The notes: generated from the sequence alone by a model not told the origin. A DNA stretch of 54,607 nucleotides from a bacterium (GCA_035281585.1 DATEDP010000117.1:1-54607); one strand, 5' to 3'; positions 33,254 through 41,930 are shown, counted from the first letter of the stretch. Numbers and translations: made by a program.

Positions 33254-34396
33254 ATGAAAACCGTCATTCGAGAATTCATACTCGCCTTCGCGCTTGCGAT
33301 TGTTTCCTTCTTAATTCCTGATATTTCGGTTTCACAGGCGGCTGTTTGCGGCGATCTGTTCTGTGAAGCCGGCGAAGACCAAGAAAGTTGCGAAATGGAC
33401 TGCGGGACCTGCGGGGACTTGGACTGCGATATCTCGGAGACGGCCGAATCCTGCCCCTCGGATTGCGTGGAATACTGCGGAGATTTCGAATGCGAGCCCG
33501 GGGAGGAAGAGACCTGCGCCGAGGACTGCGAAACGCGCATTTGCGGCGATGACCTGTGTCAAGCGGGCGAGGAGGCCGATTGTCCATTGGATTGCCTGGG
33601 CTCTCCGGCGCTATGCTTCGAGGACAGCGAATGCGATGACGGAAATCCATGCACCGCCGATTTCTGTGACGGCGGGGCGGGTTGCGCCAACACCCCGCTT
33701 CCGGACCAGGACGGCGACGGCTCTTGCGACGCCATCGACGGCGATGACGACAACGACGGCGTCTCGGATAGTGCTGACGGCGCTCCATTCGATCCCAAGG
33801 CCTGCCAGGACTTGGACGCCGATACCTGCGACGACTGCGCCGTGGGAGTCGACGGCTTCGGATCCTCGCCGGACTTCAATCCGGCCAAGGACGGGCCCGA
33901 CAACGACGGTGACGGCGCCTGCGACGCCGGCGATCCCGACGACGACAACGACGGGCTGGCCGACGTCGACGAGACCGTGACCGACCCGTTCGACCCGGAT
34001 ACGGATGACGACGGCGCCTGTGACGGTCCCCTGGCGGTGTCCACGACCTGCAGCGCAGGACCCGACAACTGCCCAATCACGGCCAATCCGGGTCAAAGCG
34101 ACGTGGACGCGGATGACCTTGGCGACGCCTGCGATCCCAGTCCGGTGGACGACGTGTCCGGGCTCGTTCCCTGCAACGCCTGTCCCGCCGACTTGCCCGG
34201 CGTGGAAATCCCCGGCGTGCCGGCGTTTCCCGACAAGCTGATCGGCCACGTGACTTGTTCGACCGAGCAAGGCTGGAAAAATCACGGGGCTTACGTCAGC
34301 AGCGTCACCCACTTGGTGAATTTCTTGGATAAGTATCTGAATATCGACGGCGACGCCCTGAAGGACGCCGCGGCGAGCAGCGCGTGCGGAAAATAA
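33254..34396 (+). CDS. Secreted Cys-rich protein with thrombospondin type-3-like repeats
   Basis: 380 residues from the ATG at 33254. Signal peptide 1-28 (cleavage near SQAA-VC). Residues 30-115 are four Cys-rich units of the plan CGDxxCxxGExxxxCxxDC. Residues about 120-150 hold a CxxDSECDDGNPCTADxCD unit. Residues 155-320 are Asp-rich repeats (DQDGDGSCD, DDDNDG, NDGDGACDAGD, DDDNDGLAD, DPDTDDDGACD), typical of calcium-binding thrombospondin type-3 regions. The last 55 residues (from GHVTCSTEQGW) form a separate helical tail. Such mosaics are common on deltaproteobacterial surfaces. Calcium binding and rigidity are expected; the partner is unknown. The small gene after it is probably co-transcribed. 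Confidence 0.85.
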   Translation: MKTVIREFILAFALAIVSFLIPDISVSQAAVCGDLFCEAGEDQESCEMDCGTCGDLDCDISETAESCPSDCVEYCGDFECEPGEEETCAEDCETRICGDDLCQAGEEADCPLDCLGSPALCFEDSECDDGNPCTADFCDGGAGCANTPLPDQDGDGSCDAIDGDDDNDGVSDSADGAPFDPKACQDLDADTCDDCAVGVDGFGSSPDFNPAKDGPDNDGDGACDAGDPDDDNDGLADVDETVTDPFDPDTDDDGACDGPLAVSTTCSAGPDNCPITANPGQSDVDADDLGDACDPSPVDDVSGLVPCNACPADLPGVEIPGVPAFPDKLIGHVTCSTEQGWKNHGAYVSSVTHLVNFLDKYLNIDGDALKDAAASSACGK

Positions 34397-34425
34397 ACAC
34401 CTCCGTTCGACGAGGAGCGACGACG

Positions 34426-34752
34426 ATGAAACGATTGCGAAGGCTGATGAAAAGAGGCGTGACTTTGGCAAGCGCCGCATTGCTGCTGGGCTTCCTCCCG
34501 GGTCCGGGAATCGCGGCGAGTCTCGAAGAGATCGTGCAAGCCGTGGAGCGGGAAAAATCCGCCGGCAACGTGGAGCCTGAAGCCTATGATGACGTCATGG
34601 CGCCGCTTAACGGCGCCAAGGCCGCCCAATCGGAGGGAGACGCCGAGTCCTACCGGTCGTACCTCGAAGCGGCTCGACTGGTGGTCACGGCGGCCGTCGG
34701 AGACACCATCAAGGAAGAGGCGGCCGGAAAACTGCTTCTCTTAATGGAATAA
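34426..34752 (+). CDS. Small exported helical protein
   Basis: 108 residues from the ATG at 34426, chosen because a CGAGGAG ribosome site lies just upstream; a GTG at 34384 inside the previous gene is rejected. A basic N-terminus (MKRLRRLMKRG) and hydrophobic stretch form a signal peptide ending near IAA-SL. The mature 75 residues are mostly helical and charged, without Cys. No family is recognised. It lies 29 bases after the thrombospondin-repeat protein, whose C-terminal tail is also helical, so a partner role is possible. The stop is 2 bases from the stop of the convergent PPK2 gene. Confidence 0.7.
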   Translation: MKRLRRLMKRGVTLASAALLLGFLPGPGIAASLEEIVQAVEREKSAGNVEPEAYDDVMAPLNGAKAAQSEGDAESYRSYLEAARLVVTAAVGDTIKEEAAGKLLLLME

Positions 34753-34754
34753 AA

Positions 34755-35576
34755 TCACTTCACCCGAATTTTCCGGAAATTCACTTCCTTCGGCGGCTGC
34801 GGATATTTCAAATTCATTGCATCGAGGGTCTTGCAGAGAACCCGGCTCACCACCCAATTCCGGTACCATTTTTTATCGGCCGGCACGACGTACCACGGCG
34901 CCGCCTTAGTGCCGGTGGCGCCGATCGCGTCCTCATAGGCCTCTTGGTATTCGTCCCAAAGCTTCCGCTCCTTCAAGTCGCCAAGGTTGAATTTCCAGCG
35001 CTTGTCGGGCGTGTCGATCCGCTCCTGAAGGCGCTCTCTTTGCTCTTCCTTGCCAATGTGGAGGAAGAATTTGAGGATCACGGTTCCGTTCTCGGCCAGA
35101 TGCTTTTCGAAATTCCGGATCTCCTGGTAGCGCCGCTTGCATATTTTCTTCGAGACCATCCCGTGAACCCGGGTCACCAATACGTCTTCGTAGTGCGAAC
35201 GATTGAAGATGCCGACGTAACCCTTGGGCGGCGCCACCCGGTGAACGCGCCACAGATAGTCGTGGGCCAGTTCCCATTCGGTGGGAACCTTGAAGGATTC
35301 GACGACGCAGCCGATGGGATTGAAACCGCCCATCACCTTGCGAATCGTGCCGTCCTTGCCGGCGGTGTCCATTCCCTGAAGAATGATCAACAAAGAGTGG
35401 CGCCGCGAAGCGTAGAGCCGGCCTTGGAAATCGTCGAGTCGGGTTAAAAGGTCGGTGGTTTGGGCCTCGCATTCGGCCCGACCCTCATCGTCGTCGGCAA
35501 ACTCCCCGGTGTCGCCGGGGTCGAAATGGCGGAGCTTGAGCTTGCGGGCGGAATCGACGCAGTATCGCTTGGTCAT
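34755..35576 (-). CDS. ppk2: Polyphosphate kinase 2 family protein
   Basis: 273 residues, single-domain PPK2. It transfers phosphate between polyphosphate and nucleotides (AMP, ADP or GDP depending on class). Walker A is LQGMDTAGKDGTIRKVMGG near residue 67, the Walker B region is GIFNRSHYEDVLVTRVHG near 122, and the lid helix region is CKRRYQEIRNFEKHLAENGT near 145. The length and PTEWELAHDYLWRVH segment are like short class I/III enzymes; class cannot be fixed by eye. Its ATG overlaps the stop of the upstream Gly-rich lipoprotein gene (ATGA), so they are co-expressed although their functions look unrelated. Confidence 0.93.
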   Translation of the reverse strand: MTKRYCVDSARKLKLRHFDPGDTGEFADDDEGRAECEAQTTDLLTRLDDFQGRLYASRRHSLLIILQGMDTAGKDGTIRKVMGGFNPIGCVVESFKVPTEWELAHDYLWRVHRVAPPKGYVGIFNRSHYEDVLVTRVHGMVSKKICKRRYQEIRNFEKHLAENGTVILKFFLHIGKEEQRERLQERIDTPDKRWKFNLGDLKERKLWDEYQEAYEDAIGATGTKAAPWYVVPADKKWYRNWVVSRVLCKTLDAMNLKYPQPPKEVNFRKIRVK

Positions 35577-36631
35577 CGGCTCAGGATCATACCCTGGACC
35601 GGCGTCGTTTGAACATTAATCTGTTGCGGCAGGGGAATTTGCTCCAAGCATTGAATGAAACTCCCGGTCGGATCCCAGCCGCAATTCATGGTCACGGTCT
35701 TGCTGCCTCGCAGGGTCCAGGCTCCGTCCTGCGGGTAGAGCGCGTCGACTTGGACGACCCAAGTATTGTTGGCGCCCGGATAGGGGCTGAGATGAACCTT
35801 GATCGTCGGCGAAGTGAAAACCCATTGGCCGGAAGCGCCGCATTGGGGGGTGAAGGAAACGTCGTTGACCTTCCATTGGGAGTTGCCTTCGCCGGTCCAG
35901 AGGTCGCGGTCACTCTTCAATACCACCCGGGGAATGAGGGCCGGATCAATCGGCGGCTGGAAGGGCTCGTCTTCGCAAACCAATTGCCCCTCCAAAACTT
36001 CGGTCCCGCCGTTCTCGAGGCCATCCTGCTGACGCGGCAAGGCCCAAGCGCTTCCCATCCAAAGCGAAGCGAAGGAAAAGCCGGAAGGCCGGGCCAATCC
36101 TCGGACGTAACGGCAGACTTGCTTCGTGCTTGGCGGAGGCAAGAGGCTGTTGCAATTGCCGCCTTGGCTCGCGATATCGACGAAAAGAGTCGCGTTAATG
36201 TTGAATCGGCCGATCAAGGTTCCGACCGGCGTATCGGAGGAACAAATGCCTCCGCTGCACTCGCCGCCGCCGCCGCTGGGCGACGCGCCGCCTTCGCCCG
36301 GGGAACCGCCCACTCCGCCAAAGGGATCGGTGCCACCGCCGCCGGGTGAACCGCCGCCACCACCGCCGCCAGCTCCTCCCGGTTGATCGGGATCCAAAGG
36401 ACCCATCCCCCCGCCGGCTCCCGGAAAGCCGCCCGGTCCCAGGCCCGCAACCTGGCCGCCGGAATTGAATTCGTCGAGAGCCCCGCCGGCCTGAACGCCT
36501 TCGCCACCCTCTTTGGAGCCGGTCGCAAAGCCGCCGATCCCGGCGCAGGCCGCCAACGCCAGCCCCAAACCGGCCGCTGCCAAGAAATTAGCAAATAATT
36601 TTAATGACTTATTAAAGTGAGCCGGAGACAC
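35573..36631 (-). CDS. Gly-rich lipoprotein of unknown function
   Basis: 352 residues from a GTG at 36631. Residues 1-29 are a signal ending in the lipobox LAAC, with Cys29 lipidated. Residues 30-125 are a Gly/Pro/Ser-rich disordered linker with Gly runs, followed by ECSGGICSS. The C-terminal 220 residues look like a beta-rich globular domain with four to six Cys (including GNCNSLLPPP, KQVCRYVRG, LVCEDE, PQCGASG, MNCGWDP and QCLEQ). No family is recognised. Probably an outer-membrane or surface lipoprotein holding its domain away from the membrane. It overlaps ppk2 by 4 bases. An AT-rich 43-base gap separates it from the kinase gene on the same strand. Confidence 0.72.
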   Translation of the reverse strand: MSPAHFNKSLKLFANFLAAAGLGLALAACAGIGGFATGSKEGGEGVQAGGALDEFNSGGQVAGLGPGGFPGAGGGMGPLDPDQPGGAGGGGGGGSPGGGGTDPFGGVGGSPGEGGASPSGGGGECSGGICSSDTPVGTLIGRFNINATLFVDIASQGGNCNSLLPPPSTKQVCRYVRGLARPSGFSFASLWMGSAWALPRQQDGLENGGTEVLEGQLVCEDEPFQPPIDPALIPRVVLKSDRDLWTGEGNSQWKVNDVSFTPQCGASGQWVFTSPTIKVHLSPYPGANNTWVVQVDALYPQDGAWTLRGSKTVTMNCGWDPTGSFIQCLEQIPLPQQINVQTTPVQGMILSR

Positions 36632-36674
36632 AAAACCCCCTTATTGATTATCGTAACCATTTGCCCACAAGATG

Positions 36675-39626
36675 CTAGAGATATTGGAGCTCTTCCAAAA
36701 TGCTCTCCAGCTTCCGATCCCGCAAATAGCTGGCCCGGAGCTGCTCCGGCAACCTCCCGGCAAAATCCTCCAGGGCTTTCTTGGCTTCGAGGAAAGCCTC
36801 GCGGGCCCGCTCCGGCTCGCCCCGCGCCTTGGCCAAAAGCCCCCGGTTGAACTCCACCTCCCAAAGCGATTCCAGGTTTTGATTCTTCAGGATGTTGGCG
36901 CGGCCCCGGTCGAAAAATTCGGCGCTTTTTTCCCAGTCGGGCTTGGGCCGGTCGCGGTAAATTTTTCCGAGAATGATGTCGATCCAGCCGAGGAGGCGGT
37001 CCTCCGGCCAGAGCCGCCCGACGTTCATAGCCGCCTCGGCATCCAGTTGGGCCGGCAGGAACTTCTGCAAGCTCCAGTTCAGGTAGGCCCGATTCACCAA
37101 GAGCTGAGCGCGAAAGCGCGGTTGTTTGCTCTCATCCAAAAGGGCCAGCGCCTGATCGAGATAGGCGGCCTTGAGCTCGAGATGCCCTCGGCGTCCCGCG
37201 ATCAGCGAGAGATAATTCAAGGCCATGGCTTGCTGATCCCGGTAACGGTGTCGCAGGGTGAGCTTCATCCACTCATAGCAAGCCGCCTCGGCTTCGGCCG
37301 ATTTTCCGCCGTGGTGCAGGAGGTTGATCCATTTTTGATACAGCGACTGCAAGAGGAAAGGATGAGGCTCGCGGCGGGCCAAGTCCCAGGCTTGGCGATA
37401 GCCCTCATAGGCGGCCTCGACCTTGCCTTGATCCTGGTAAACCAGGGCCAGATTGGTTTGAGCGATCCCCGCGCAGTAAAGGTCGCCGGCTTGGGTCGCC
37501 AGCTCGACCGCCCGGGCGAACTGCTCTTCGGCCCGACTCCAATCGCGGGCCGCTCGGCCGAGCACGCCGCGGAGGTTGTGGACCCGGGCGAGGCCCCGGC
37601 GGTCCGAAACCGATTGATAGCGTTGCTCGGCTTCGGCCAGCGAGCCGGCCGCCGCCTCGAAGCGGCCCAGCAAGTTCTCGGCCCGGGCCCGAGTCTCGTG
37701 GAACATTCCCGCCGAGCTCGGATCGGAAATGCTCCGGCCTTCCAATAAAGCGAGCGCCCGCTCGGCCCGGCCTTCAGCCACCAAGTGCCTCGCGCCGGCC
37801 AGCGCGACTTCCGAAGGCAGGGCCTGAGGCTCGATTCGCCGGAGCCATTCCTCGATCCAGGCGACCCCGGCCGCGAAGTTGCCTTGATCGTAGAGGGCGT
37901 TCAACTGGCGGGAAGCGGTTTCGGGGTCGCGGCCGGGCCCCTCGCCCTTTTCCGGATCCGAGCTCGCCACCGAGTAATAGCTCAGGCCCTTGCGAATCTC
38001 CCGTCGCAGCCAGCCTTCGGCCAGCCACTGCCGCAGCGAATCGCGGAGCGCGCCGGCTTCGAAGCCGAGCAAGCCCTCCAAGGCGTGGCCGGGCAGCGCC
38101 AGCCCCGAAGCTTCCAAAAATTCCCGGGCCGCTCGCCGCTTCTCCTCGTCGCGCCCGGCTTGGCGCTCGAGCAGTGCGGCGGCCTCGACCGGCGCTTCGC
38201 CTTGCCAATTCCATCCACCGCTGCCCCAAGCCAGGCAACCTTCCTCCCGGAGCGCCTGGAGAACCTTCTCCAGACCGGCCGGATGCTTGGCTTCCAACGC
38301 TTGAAGCAAGCGGCCGGCCAAGCCGGCGGGCGCTTCGCGGATTTCGGCGCGTAGAAAAGGCTCGAGGGTCGCTTCCGTCAAGTCGGGCAGCCGAATCGCC
38401 GCGGCCGGCGAAGCTTCGGAAGCGGAGGCCCGCCGCGTCCACAGCGCGGCGCCGGCGAAGGCGGCCAGCGTGGCCGGGTCCGGCGCCTCGTTCCAATCCA
38501 ACAGCAGGGCCCGATCGCCGGCGCCGCCGGCCTGCTCGAGGTATTCCCGCCAAGCCGCCGGATCGCGAAAATGGAGCGGCGCCTCGCCGCTCTGCTGCAA
38601 CAAGGCCTTGAAGCGGTCGACGATCCGGGTCTTGCCCGCCCCGGCCGGTCCCCAAAGCTCGATCCGTTCGCGGCGCGAAAATCGCCGCGCCAAATCTTCC
38701 AGGATTTCGGGGTGGAAGAGATGATCCGATTCCTCCAAGAGATGGGCCGGCGCCCGAGGGCTGCGGATGCTGAAGTTTTCACCAAGACAAAGGTTGAGCT
38801 GATCCAGCACCTGGCGGGCGCTGGAAATCCGGGCGGCCGGCTCCCGCGCCACCATCCGGTGGAGCAAATCGGAGAATTCGGGCGGCAGCGCCGGATCGAG
38901 GTTTTCGATCTTCAGCGGATCCTCGTAAGTTTGCCGCATCATGATCTCTTGGGGATTCTGGGTCGCGAAGGGGAAGCGCTTCGCGAAGACCTGATGGAGG
39001 AGCATTCCCAGCGAGTAAATATCGGTCGCCGGGGCGACCTCCCGCTCCATCAGCATCTCGGGCGCGGCATAGGGCGGCGAGCCGCTGAAGCCGCCGCTTC
39101 CGAGGCGGCCTTGCTTCTTCCATTGGGCGATGCCGAAGTCGATCAGCTTGACCGAGAGCTCGCCGGTGCGGTCGGGATCGGTGACCAGGATGTTCGCGGG
39201 CTTGAGGTCGAGATGAAGGACGCCGCGCTGGTGAAGGTAATCCAAGGCCCGGAGGACCTGGAGCAGGAGCTGGAAAACCCGGTTCAAGTCGGCCCGGCTG
39301 GTCGCCGCCAGGAAATCCTCGCCGTCGACCCACTCGCTGGTGAAGTAAAGCTCCCGCTCGGTCGATCCCAAGTCCTTGACCGCCGCCAGATGGGGATGCT
39401 GCAGGAGGCTTAAGGTCGCGAACTCGTTCTTGAGGTCGGCCAAGGCCGGACCGAGGCCCGAAACTTTCTCGACGACCTTGAGGGCCAGCTTTTCCTGATC
39501 GGCCAGGCAATCCTCGACCAGATAGACCGCGCCGCCGCCGCCCCGGCCGAGGGCCCGGAGCCGCCGATAGCGTCCGGCGATGAGGGGGGATTTCGAACTT
39601 TTTTTAGCGGTGTTTTTCCGGGCCAT
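36675..39626 (-). CDS. Ser/Thr protein kinase with ATPase-like and TPR regions (PknK-like layout)
   Basis: 983 residues. Protein kinase domain at about 20-280: Gly loop LGRGGGGAVY, Lys50 in LALKVV, catalytic loop HLDLKPAN with Asp140 (HLD rather than HRD), metal motif DFG at 163-165 and APE at 188-190. A second nucleotide site GPAGAGKT at 326-333 opens an AAA/NACHT-like region that extends to about 560. Then come many TPR-like helical pairs (about 590-960). It phosphorylates Ser/Thr, probably in response to a ligand or partner bound by the TPR part. The gene overlaps maf by 23 bases at its 5' end and closes the mazE-mazF-dus-maf run. A paralog of equal length and order lies at 42034. Confidence 0.88.
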   Translation of the reverse strand: MARKNTAKKSSKSPLIAGRYRRLRALGRGGGGAVYLVEDCLADQEKLALKVVEKVSGLGPALADLKNEFATLSLLQHPHLAAVKDLGSTERELYFTSEWVDGEDFLAATSRADLNRVFQLLLQVLRALDYLHQRGVLHLDLKPANILVTDPDRTGELSVKLIDFGIAQWKKQGRLGSGGFSGSPPYAAPEMLMEREVAPATDIYSLGMLLHQVFAKRFPFATQNPQEIMMRQTYEDPLKIENLDPALPPEFSDLLHRMVAREPAARISSARQVLDQLNLCLGENFSIRSPRAPAHLLEESDHLFHPEILEDLARRFSRRERIELWGPAGAGKTRIVDRFKALLQQSGEAPLHFRDPAAWREYLEQAGGAGDRALLLDWNEAPDPATLAAFAGAALWTRRASASEASPAAAIRLPDLTEATLEPFLRAEIREAPAGLAGRLLQALEAKHPAGLEKVLQALREEGCLAWGSGGWNWQGEAPVEAAALLERQAGRDEEKRRAAREFLEASGLALPGHALEGLLGFEAGALRDSLRQWLAEGWLRREIRKGLSYYSVASSDPEKGEGPGRDPETASRQLNALYDQGNFAAGVAWIEEWLRRIEPQALPSEVALAGARHLVAEGRAERALALLEGRSISDPSSAGMFHETRARAENLLGRFEAAAGSLAEAEQRYQSVSDRRGLARVHNLRGVLGRAARDWSRAEEQFARAVELATQAGDLYCAGIAQTNLALVYQDQGKVEAAYEGYRQAWDLARREPHPFLLQSLYQKWINLLHHGGKSAEAEAACYEWMKLTLRHRYRDQQAMALNYLSLIAGRRGHLELKAAYLDQALALLDESKQPRFRAQLLVNRAYLNWSLQKFLPAQLDAEAAMNVGRLWPEDRLLGWIDIILGKIYRDRPKPDWEKSAEFFDRGRANILKNQNLESLWEVEFNRGLLAKARGEPERAREAFLEAKKALEDFAGRLPEQLRASYLRDRKLESILEELQYL

Positions 39627-40200
39627 CGGACATCCGAACGCCGAACTTTTGCAGCAAAGCGATCAAATCCTTCGTCGACAATCCCACCGCCGCCTCGTAG
39701 TCGCCCTCCACCTCGGCGATCAGCTCGCGGCCGCGGCCTTGGATGGCGTAAGCGCCGGCTTTGTCCAGCGGCTCGCCGGTGGCGACATAGGCCGCGATCT
39801 CAGCGTCGGCCGCCGGCCGCATGAGAATCTTGACCCGGCTCAGCAAGGCCTCCTCGACCCCGCTTCCGGCGTCGATCACCGCCACCGCGGTGTGGATGAG
39901 ATGGGGCTTGCCGGCCAAATCGCGGAGCATGGCACGAGCATCGGCGGCGTCCCGGGGCTTGCCCAACTTGCGGCCTTGAAACTCGATCAAGGTGTCGCTG
40001 CCAATCAACAGAGCATCGGTGAAATCAGGCACCAGCGAGCGGGCCTTGGCTTTGGCGAACTCCACGGCCTCGGCTTCCGGGCTCAGGCCGGGATCGCTCT
40101 TCTCCTCGAAGCGCGGCGCGGCCACCTCGAAAGCGAGGCCCAGGGCCGCCAACAGCTCGCGCCGCCGGGGCGAAGTCGAGGCTAGGACGAGACGGCGCAC
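39604..40200 (-). CDS. maf: Maf-type nucleotide pyrophosphatase
   Basis: 198 residues from a GTG at 40200 (protein begins VRRLVLASTSPRRRELL). The longer frame upstream is a shadow of dus. Family marks: LASTSPRRRELLAALG at the N-terminus, the FEEKSDPGLSPEAEAVEFAKAKA block (split over 40-65), LLIGSDTLIEFQGRKLGKP near 75, and GKAGAYAIQG-like DKAGAYAIQGRG near 150. Maf enzymes hydrolyse dTTP, UTP or modified NTPs to monophosphates and are linked to cell-division arrest. The start overlaps the dus stop by 19 bases, and the stop lies within the kinase gene start. Confidence 0.92.
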   Translation of the reverse strand: MRRLVLASTSPRRRELLAALGLAFEVAAPRFEEKSDPGLSPEAEAVEFAKAKARSLVPDFTDALLIGSDTLIEFQGRKLGKPRDAADARAMLRDLAGKPHLIHTAVAVIDAGSGVEEALLSRVKILMRPAADAEIAAYVATGEPLDKAGAYAIQGRGRELIAEVEGDYEAAVGLSTKDLIALLQKFGVRMSDGPEKHR

Positions 40201-41324
40201 GGCAGCCTCTCCTCCTCGGGACGGCCATCGGCCATATAGTCGGCGAGAATCCTTTCGACCTCGCCGCTGTCCTTGGTCTGGAACATCCGGTTGCGCAGCT
40301 CGGCGGCTCGGGGCATGCCTTTGCAATAAAAGGCGAAGTGCTTGCGCATCGCCGCGAAGCGAGCGTGGCCCTTGACCGCCTCGAAGAGCCGGGCATGCTC
40401 GAGCAAAACCGCGAAACGGGTTTCCAGATCGGGAAACCGGTCGGCCGGCGGAGCCCCGCGGCGACCTTCGAGAAAATCCTTCAAGTCATCCTTGTGTCCG
40501 AAGATCCAGGGGTTGCCCATCGCGCCGCGGCCGATCAGCACGCCGTCGACGCCGCTTAAGGCGATCTTCTCGGCGGCCATGGCCAGCGAGGCCAGATCGC
40601 CATTGCCCAAGGCCAAGGTCGAGGTCTGATGAATCAGCTCGGCGGCCCGGCCGATGGCTTCCCAATCGGCCGAACCGGTGTACATCTGCTTTAAGGTCCG
40701 GCCATGGAGGCTGATCGCCGCCGGCTCCTCCTCCAAGAGATGGCGGACCCAATCCTCGACGACGATCTTATCGTAACCGATGCGGGTCTTCACCGAGAGC
40801 GGGATCGGCCGGCGTTCGGCGACGCTCTCGGCGCCGATCCGGTCGAGGTTCATCCGCCGCACCCGCGTCGGCATCCGGGGCTTGAGCCCCAGGCGGTCGA
40901 TGGAAATTCCATCGACCCAATCGGCGATGCCCCGCTTCACCGCCCGGAGGATCTCCTTGGCCAGGGCCGGGTTGCGGATCAAAGCCGCGCCGCAGCCGCG
41001 GGCCGCCACGTTCTTAGCCGGACAACCCATGTTGACGTCGATGCCGTCGAAGCCCAGGGCACAGGCCAGGACCGTCACTTTGTAGAAGGACTCGGGCTCC
41101 GAGCCGTAGATCTGGGCCACCGCCGGCCGCTCTTCCTCGGAATAGATGAAATCCTCGAGCATCAGTTGAGCGCCGCGCGACAGCCCTTCGACGTTGGTGA
41201 ATTCGGTCAAGACGACGTCGGGCCGGCCATGGCGGGCGGCGATCCGCCGGTAAGCGGCGTCGGTGACGCCGTCCATCGGGGCCAGGCCCACGATCGGGCG
41301 TCGGATGTTTTGCCAAAAGCTCAT
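40182..41324 (-). CDS. dus: tRNA-dihydrouridine synthase
   Basis: 380 residues from the ATG at 41324, which overlaps the toxin-gene stop (ATGA); a TTG three codons earlier is rejected. A TIM-barrel FMN enzyme that reduces uridine in the tRNA D-loop with NADPH. Motifs: GLAPMDGVTDAAYRRI near 15 (FMN phosphate region), GIDVNMGCPAKNVAARGCGAAL (catalytic Cys region) near 90-110, LSVKTRIGYD near 175, ISLHGRTLKQMY near 200, and GVDGVLIGRGAMGNPWIF near 255. The insert around 125-165 makes it longer than E. coli Dus (about 320). It is followed by maf with overlap and preceded by mazEF, so it is read from, or through, the toxin-antitoxin transcript. Confidence 0.93.
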   Translation of the reverse strand: MSFWQNIRRPIVGLAPMDGVTDAAYRRIAARHGRPDVVLTEFTNVEGLSRGAQLMLEDFIYSEEERPAVAQIYGSEPESFYKVTVLACALGFDGIDVNMGCPAKNVAARGCGAALIRNPALAKEILRAVKRGIADWVDGISIDRLGLKPRMPTRVRRMNLDRIGAESVAERRPIPLSVKTRIGYDKIVVEDWVRHLLEEEPAAISLHGRTLKQMYTGSADWEAIGRAAELIHQTSTLALGNGDLASLAMAAEKIALSGVDGVLIGRGAMGNPWIFGHKDDLKDFLEGRRGAPPADRFPDLETRFAVLLEHARLFEAVKGHARFAAMRKHFAFYCKGMPRAAELRNRMFQTKDSGEVERILADYMADGRPEEERLPCAVSS

Positions 41325-41668
41325 GACAGACAATCTTCCAAAACCGAATGAAGCGAATCCAACAGTCTTTTCCGATCACGCACGGACAGACTTCCCAGTT
41401 TTTTTTCAACGAGGCGATGATCGAGAGTGAAAAGCTTCATCCGAATGACCGAAGAGACCGGAAGGCCGGCCGACTTCAAGTCCTCGATCGGGACATCCTC
41501 CGGCCAAGGTTGATTTTTCGAGCTGGTGATCATCGCCATAATGCTCTGGCCGACCGGCTCGTTGAAATTCCTCGCCGAGGAAAGCACCAAGGCCGGCCGC
41601 TTCTTGGCTTGCTTGCGGTCGGTGAAAGGAAAGGGCACGGCGACGACGTCGAAGGCCTTAAAGGTCAC
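41321..41668 (-). CDS. mazF: MazF/PemK-family toxin (endoribonuclease)
   Basis: 115 residues, usual MazF size. It starts with the family pattern AFDVVAVPFPFTDRKQAKKRPALVLSS (split here at residues 4-31), has the IMAMITSS strand near 45 and the SSVIRMKLFTLDHRLVEKKLGSL core near 70-92. MazF toxins cut mRNA at short sequences and are held by a partner antitoxin. The start overlaps the upstream AbrB-type antitoxin gene by 11 bases; the stop overlaps dus by 4 bases. The operator palindrome upstream of the antitoxin suggests standard autoregulation. Confidence 0.92.
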   Translation of the reverse strand: MTFKAFDVVAVPFPFTDRKQAKKRPALVLSSARNFNEPVGQSIMAMITSSKNQPWPEDVPIEDLKSAGLPVSSVIRMKLFTLDHRLVEKKLGSLSVRDRKRLLDSLHSVLEDCLS

Positions 41669-41882
41669 GATAAGCCTCTTCGTCGTTGGCCGATTGCCAT
41701 TCGTTAAAAGTCGACTCCAAGGAGCGAGCGAAAGCCCAGTCCAAAGGCGAGATCTTTCGAACGGTGACCTGGCCTTTTTTCAATTCGAAACCAATCAGGT
41801 CTCCCTTTTCTAAGCCCAGGAAATCCCTAACATTTTTAGGAACGGTGGCCTGAAATTTCGACGTGAGTTTGGACGCTTCCAT
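41658..41882 (-). CDS. mazE: AbrB/MazE-family antitoxin
   Basis: 74 residues from the ATG at 41882, with an AAGGAG ribosome site just before it. The frame is open further upstream but would skip this site and cross the promoter. The N-terminus has the swapped-hairpin AbrB pattern LTSKFQATVPKNVRDFLGL, then GDLIGFELKKGQVTVRKI. The C-terminal 25 residues (FARSLESTFNEWQSANDEEA) are acidic and flexible, the usual toxin-neutralising tail. It should bind the perfect palindrome at 41895-41909, which lies over its own -10, and repress the operon with MazF. Confidence 0.9.
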   Translation of the reverse strand: MEASKLTSKFQATVPKNVRDFLGLEKGDLIGFELKKGQVTVRKISPLDWAFARSLESTFNEWQSANDEEAYRDL

Positions 41883-41894
41883 GGGGCTCCTTGC

Positions 41895-41930
41895 GTAATA
41901 CAGTATTACCATCGGCACATGTTTGGTCAA
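41895..41930 (-). promoter_or_regulatory. Toxin-antitoxin promoter with perfect palindromic operator
   Basis: On the minus strand: -35 TTGACC (41930-41925), 16-base spacer, -10 TAATAC (41908-41903). The -10 is embedded in the perfect 15-base palindrome GTAATAC-A-GTATTAC (41895-41909). The expected transcript start lies near 41896, then AAGGAG and the antitoxin ATG at 41882. A repressor bound to the palindrome would block RNA polymerase, fitting autoregulation by the antitoxin or the complex. Confidence 0.72.

Noticed and set aside
34384..34426. GTG start at 34384 for the small exported protein
   Set aside because: It lies inside the preceding gene and would place the signal peptide behind extra residues; the ATG at 34426 has a CGAGGAG site.
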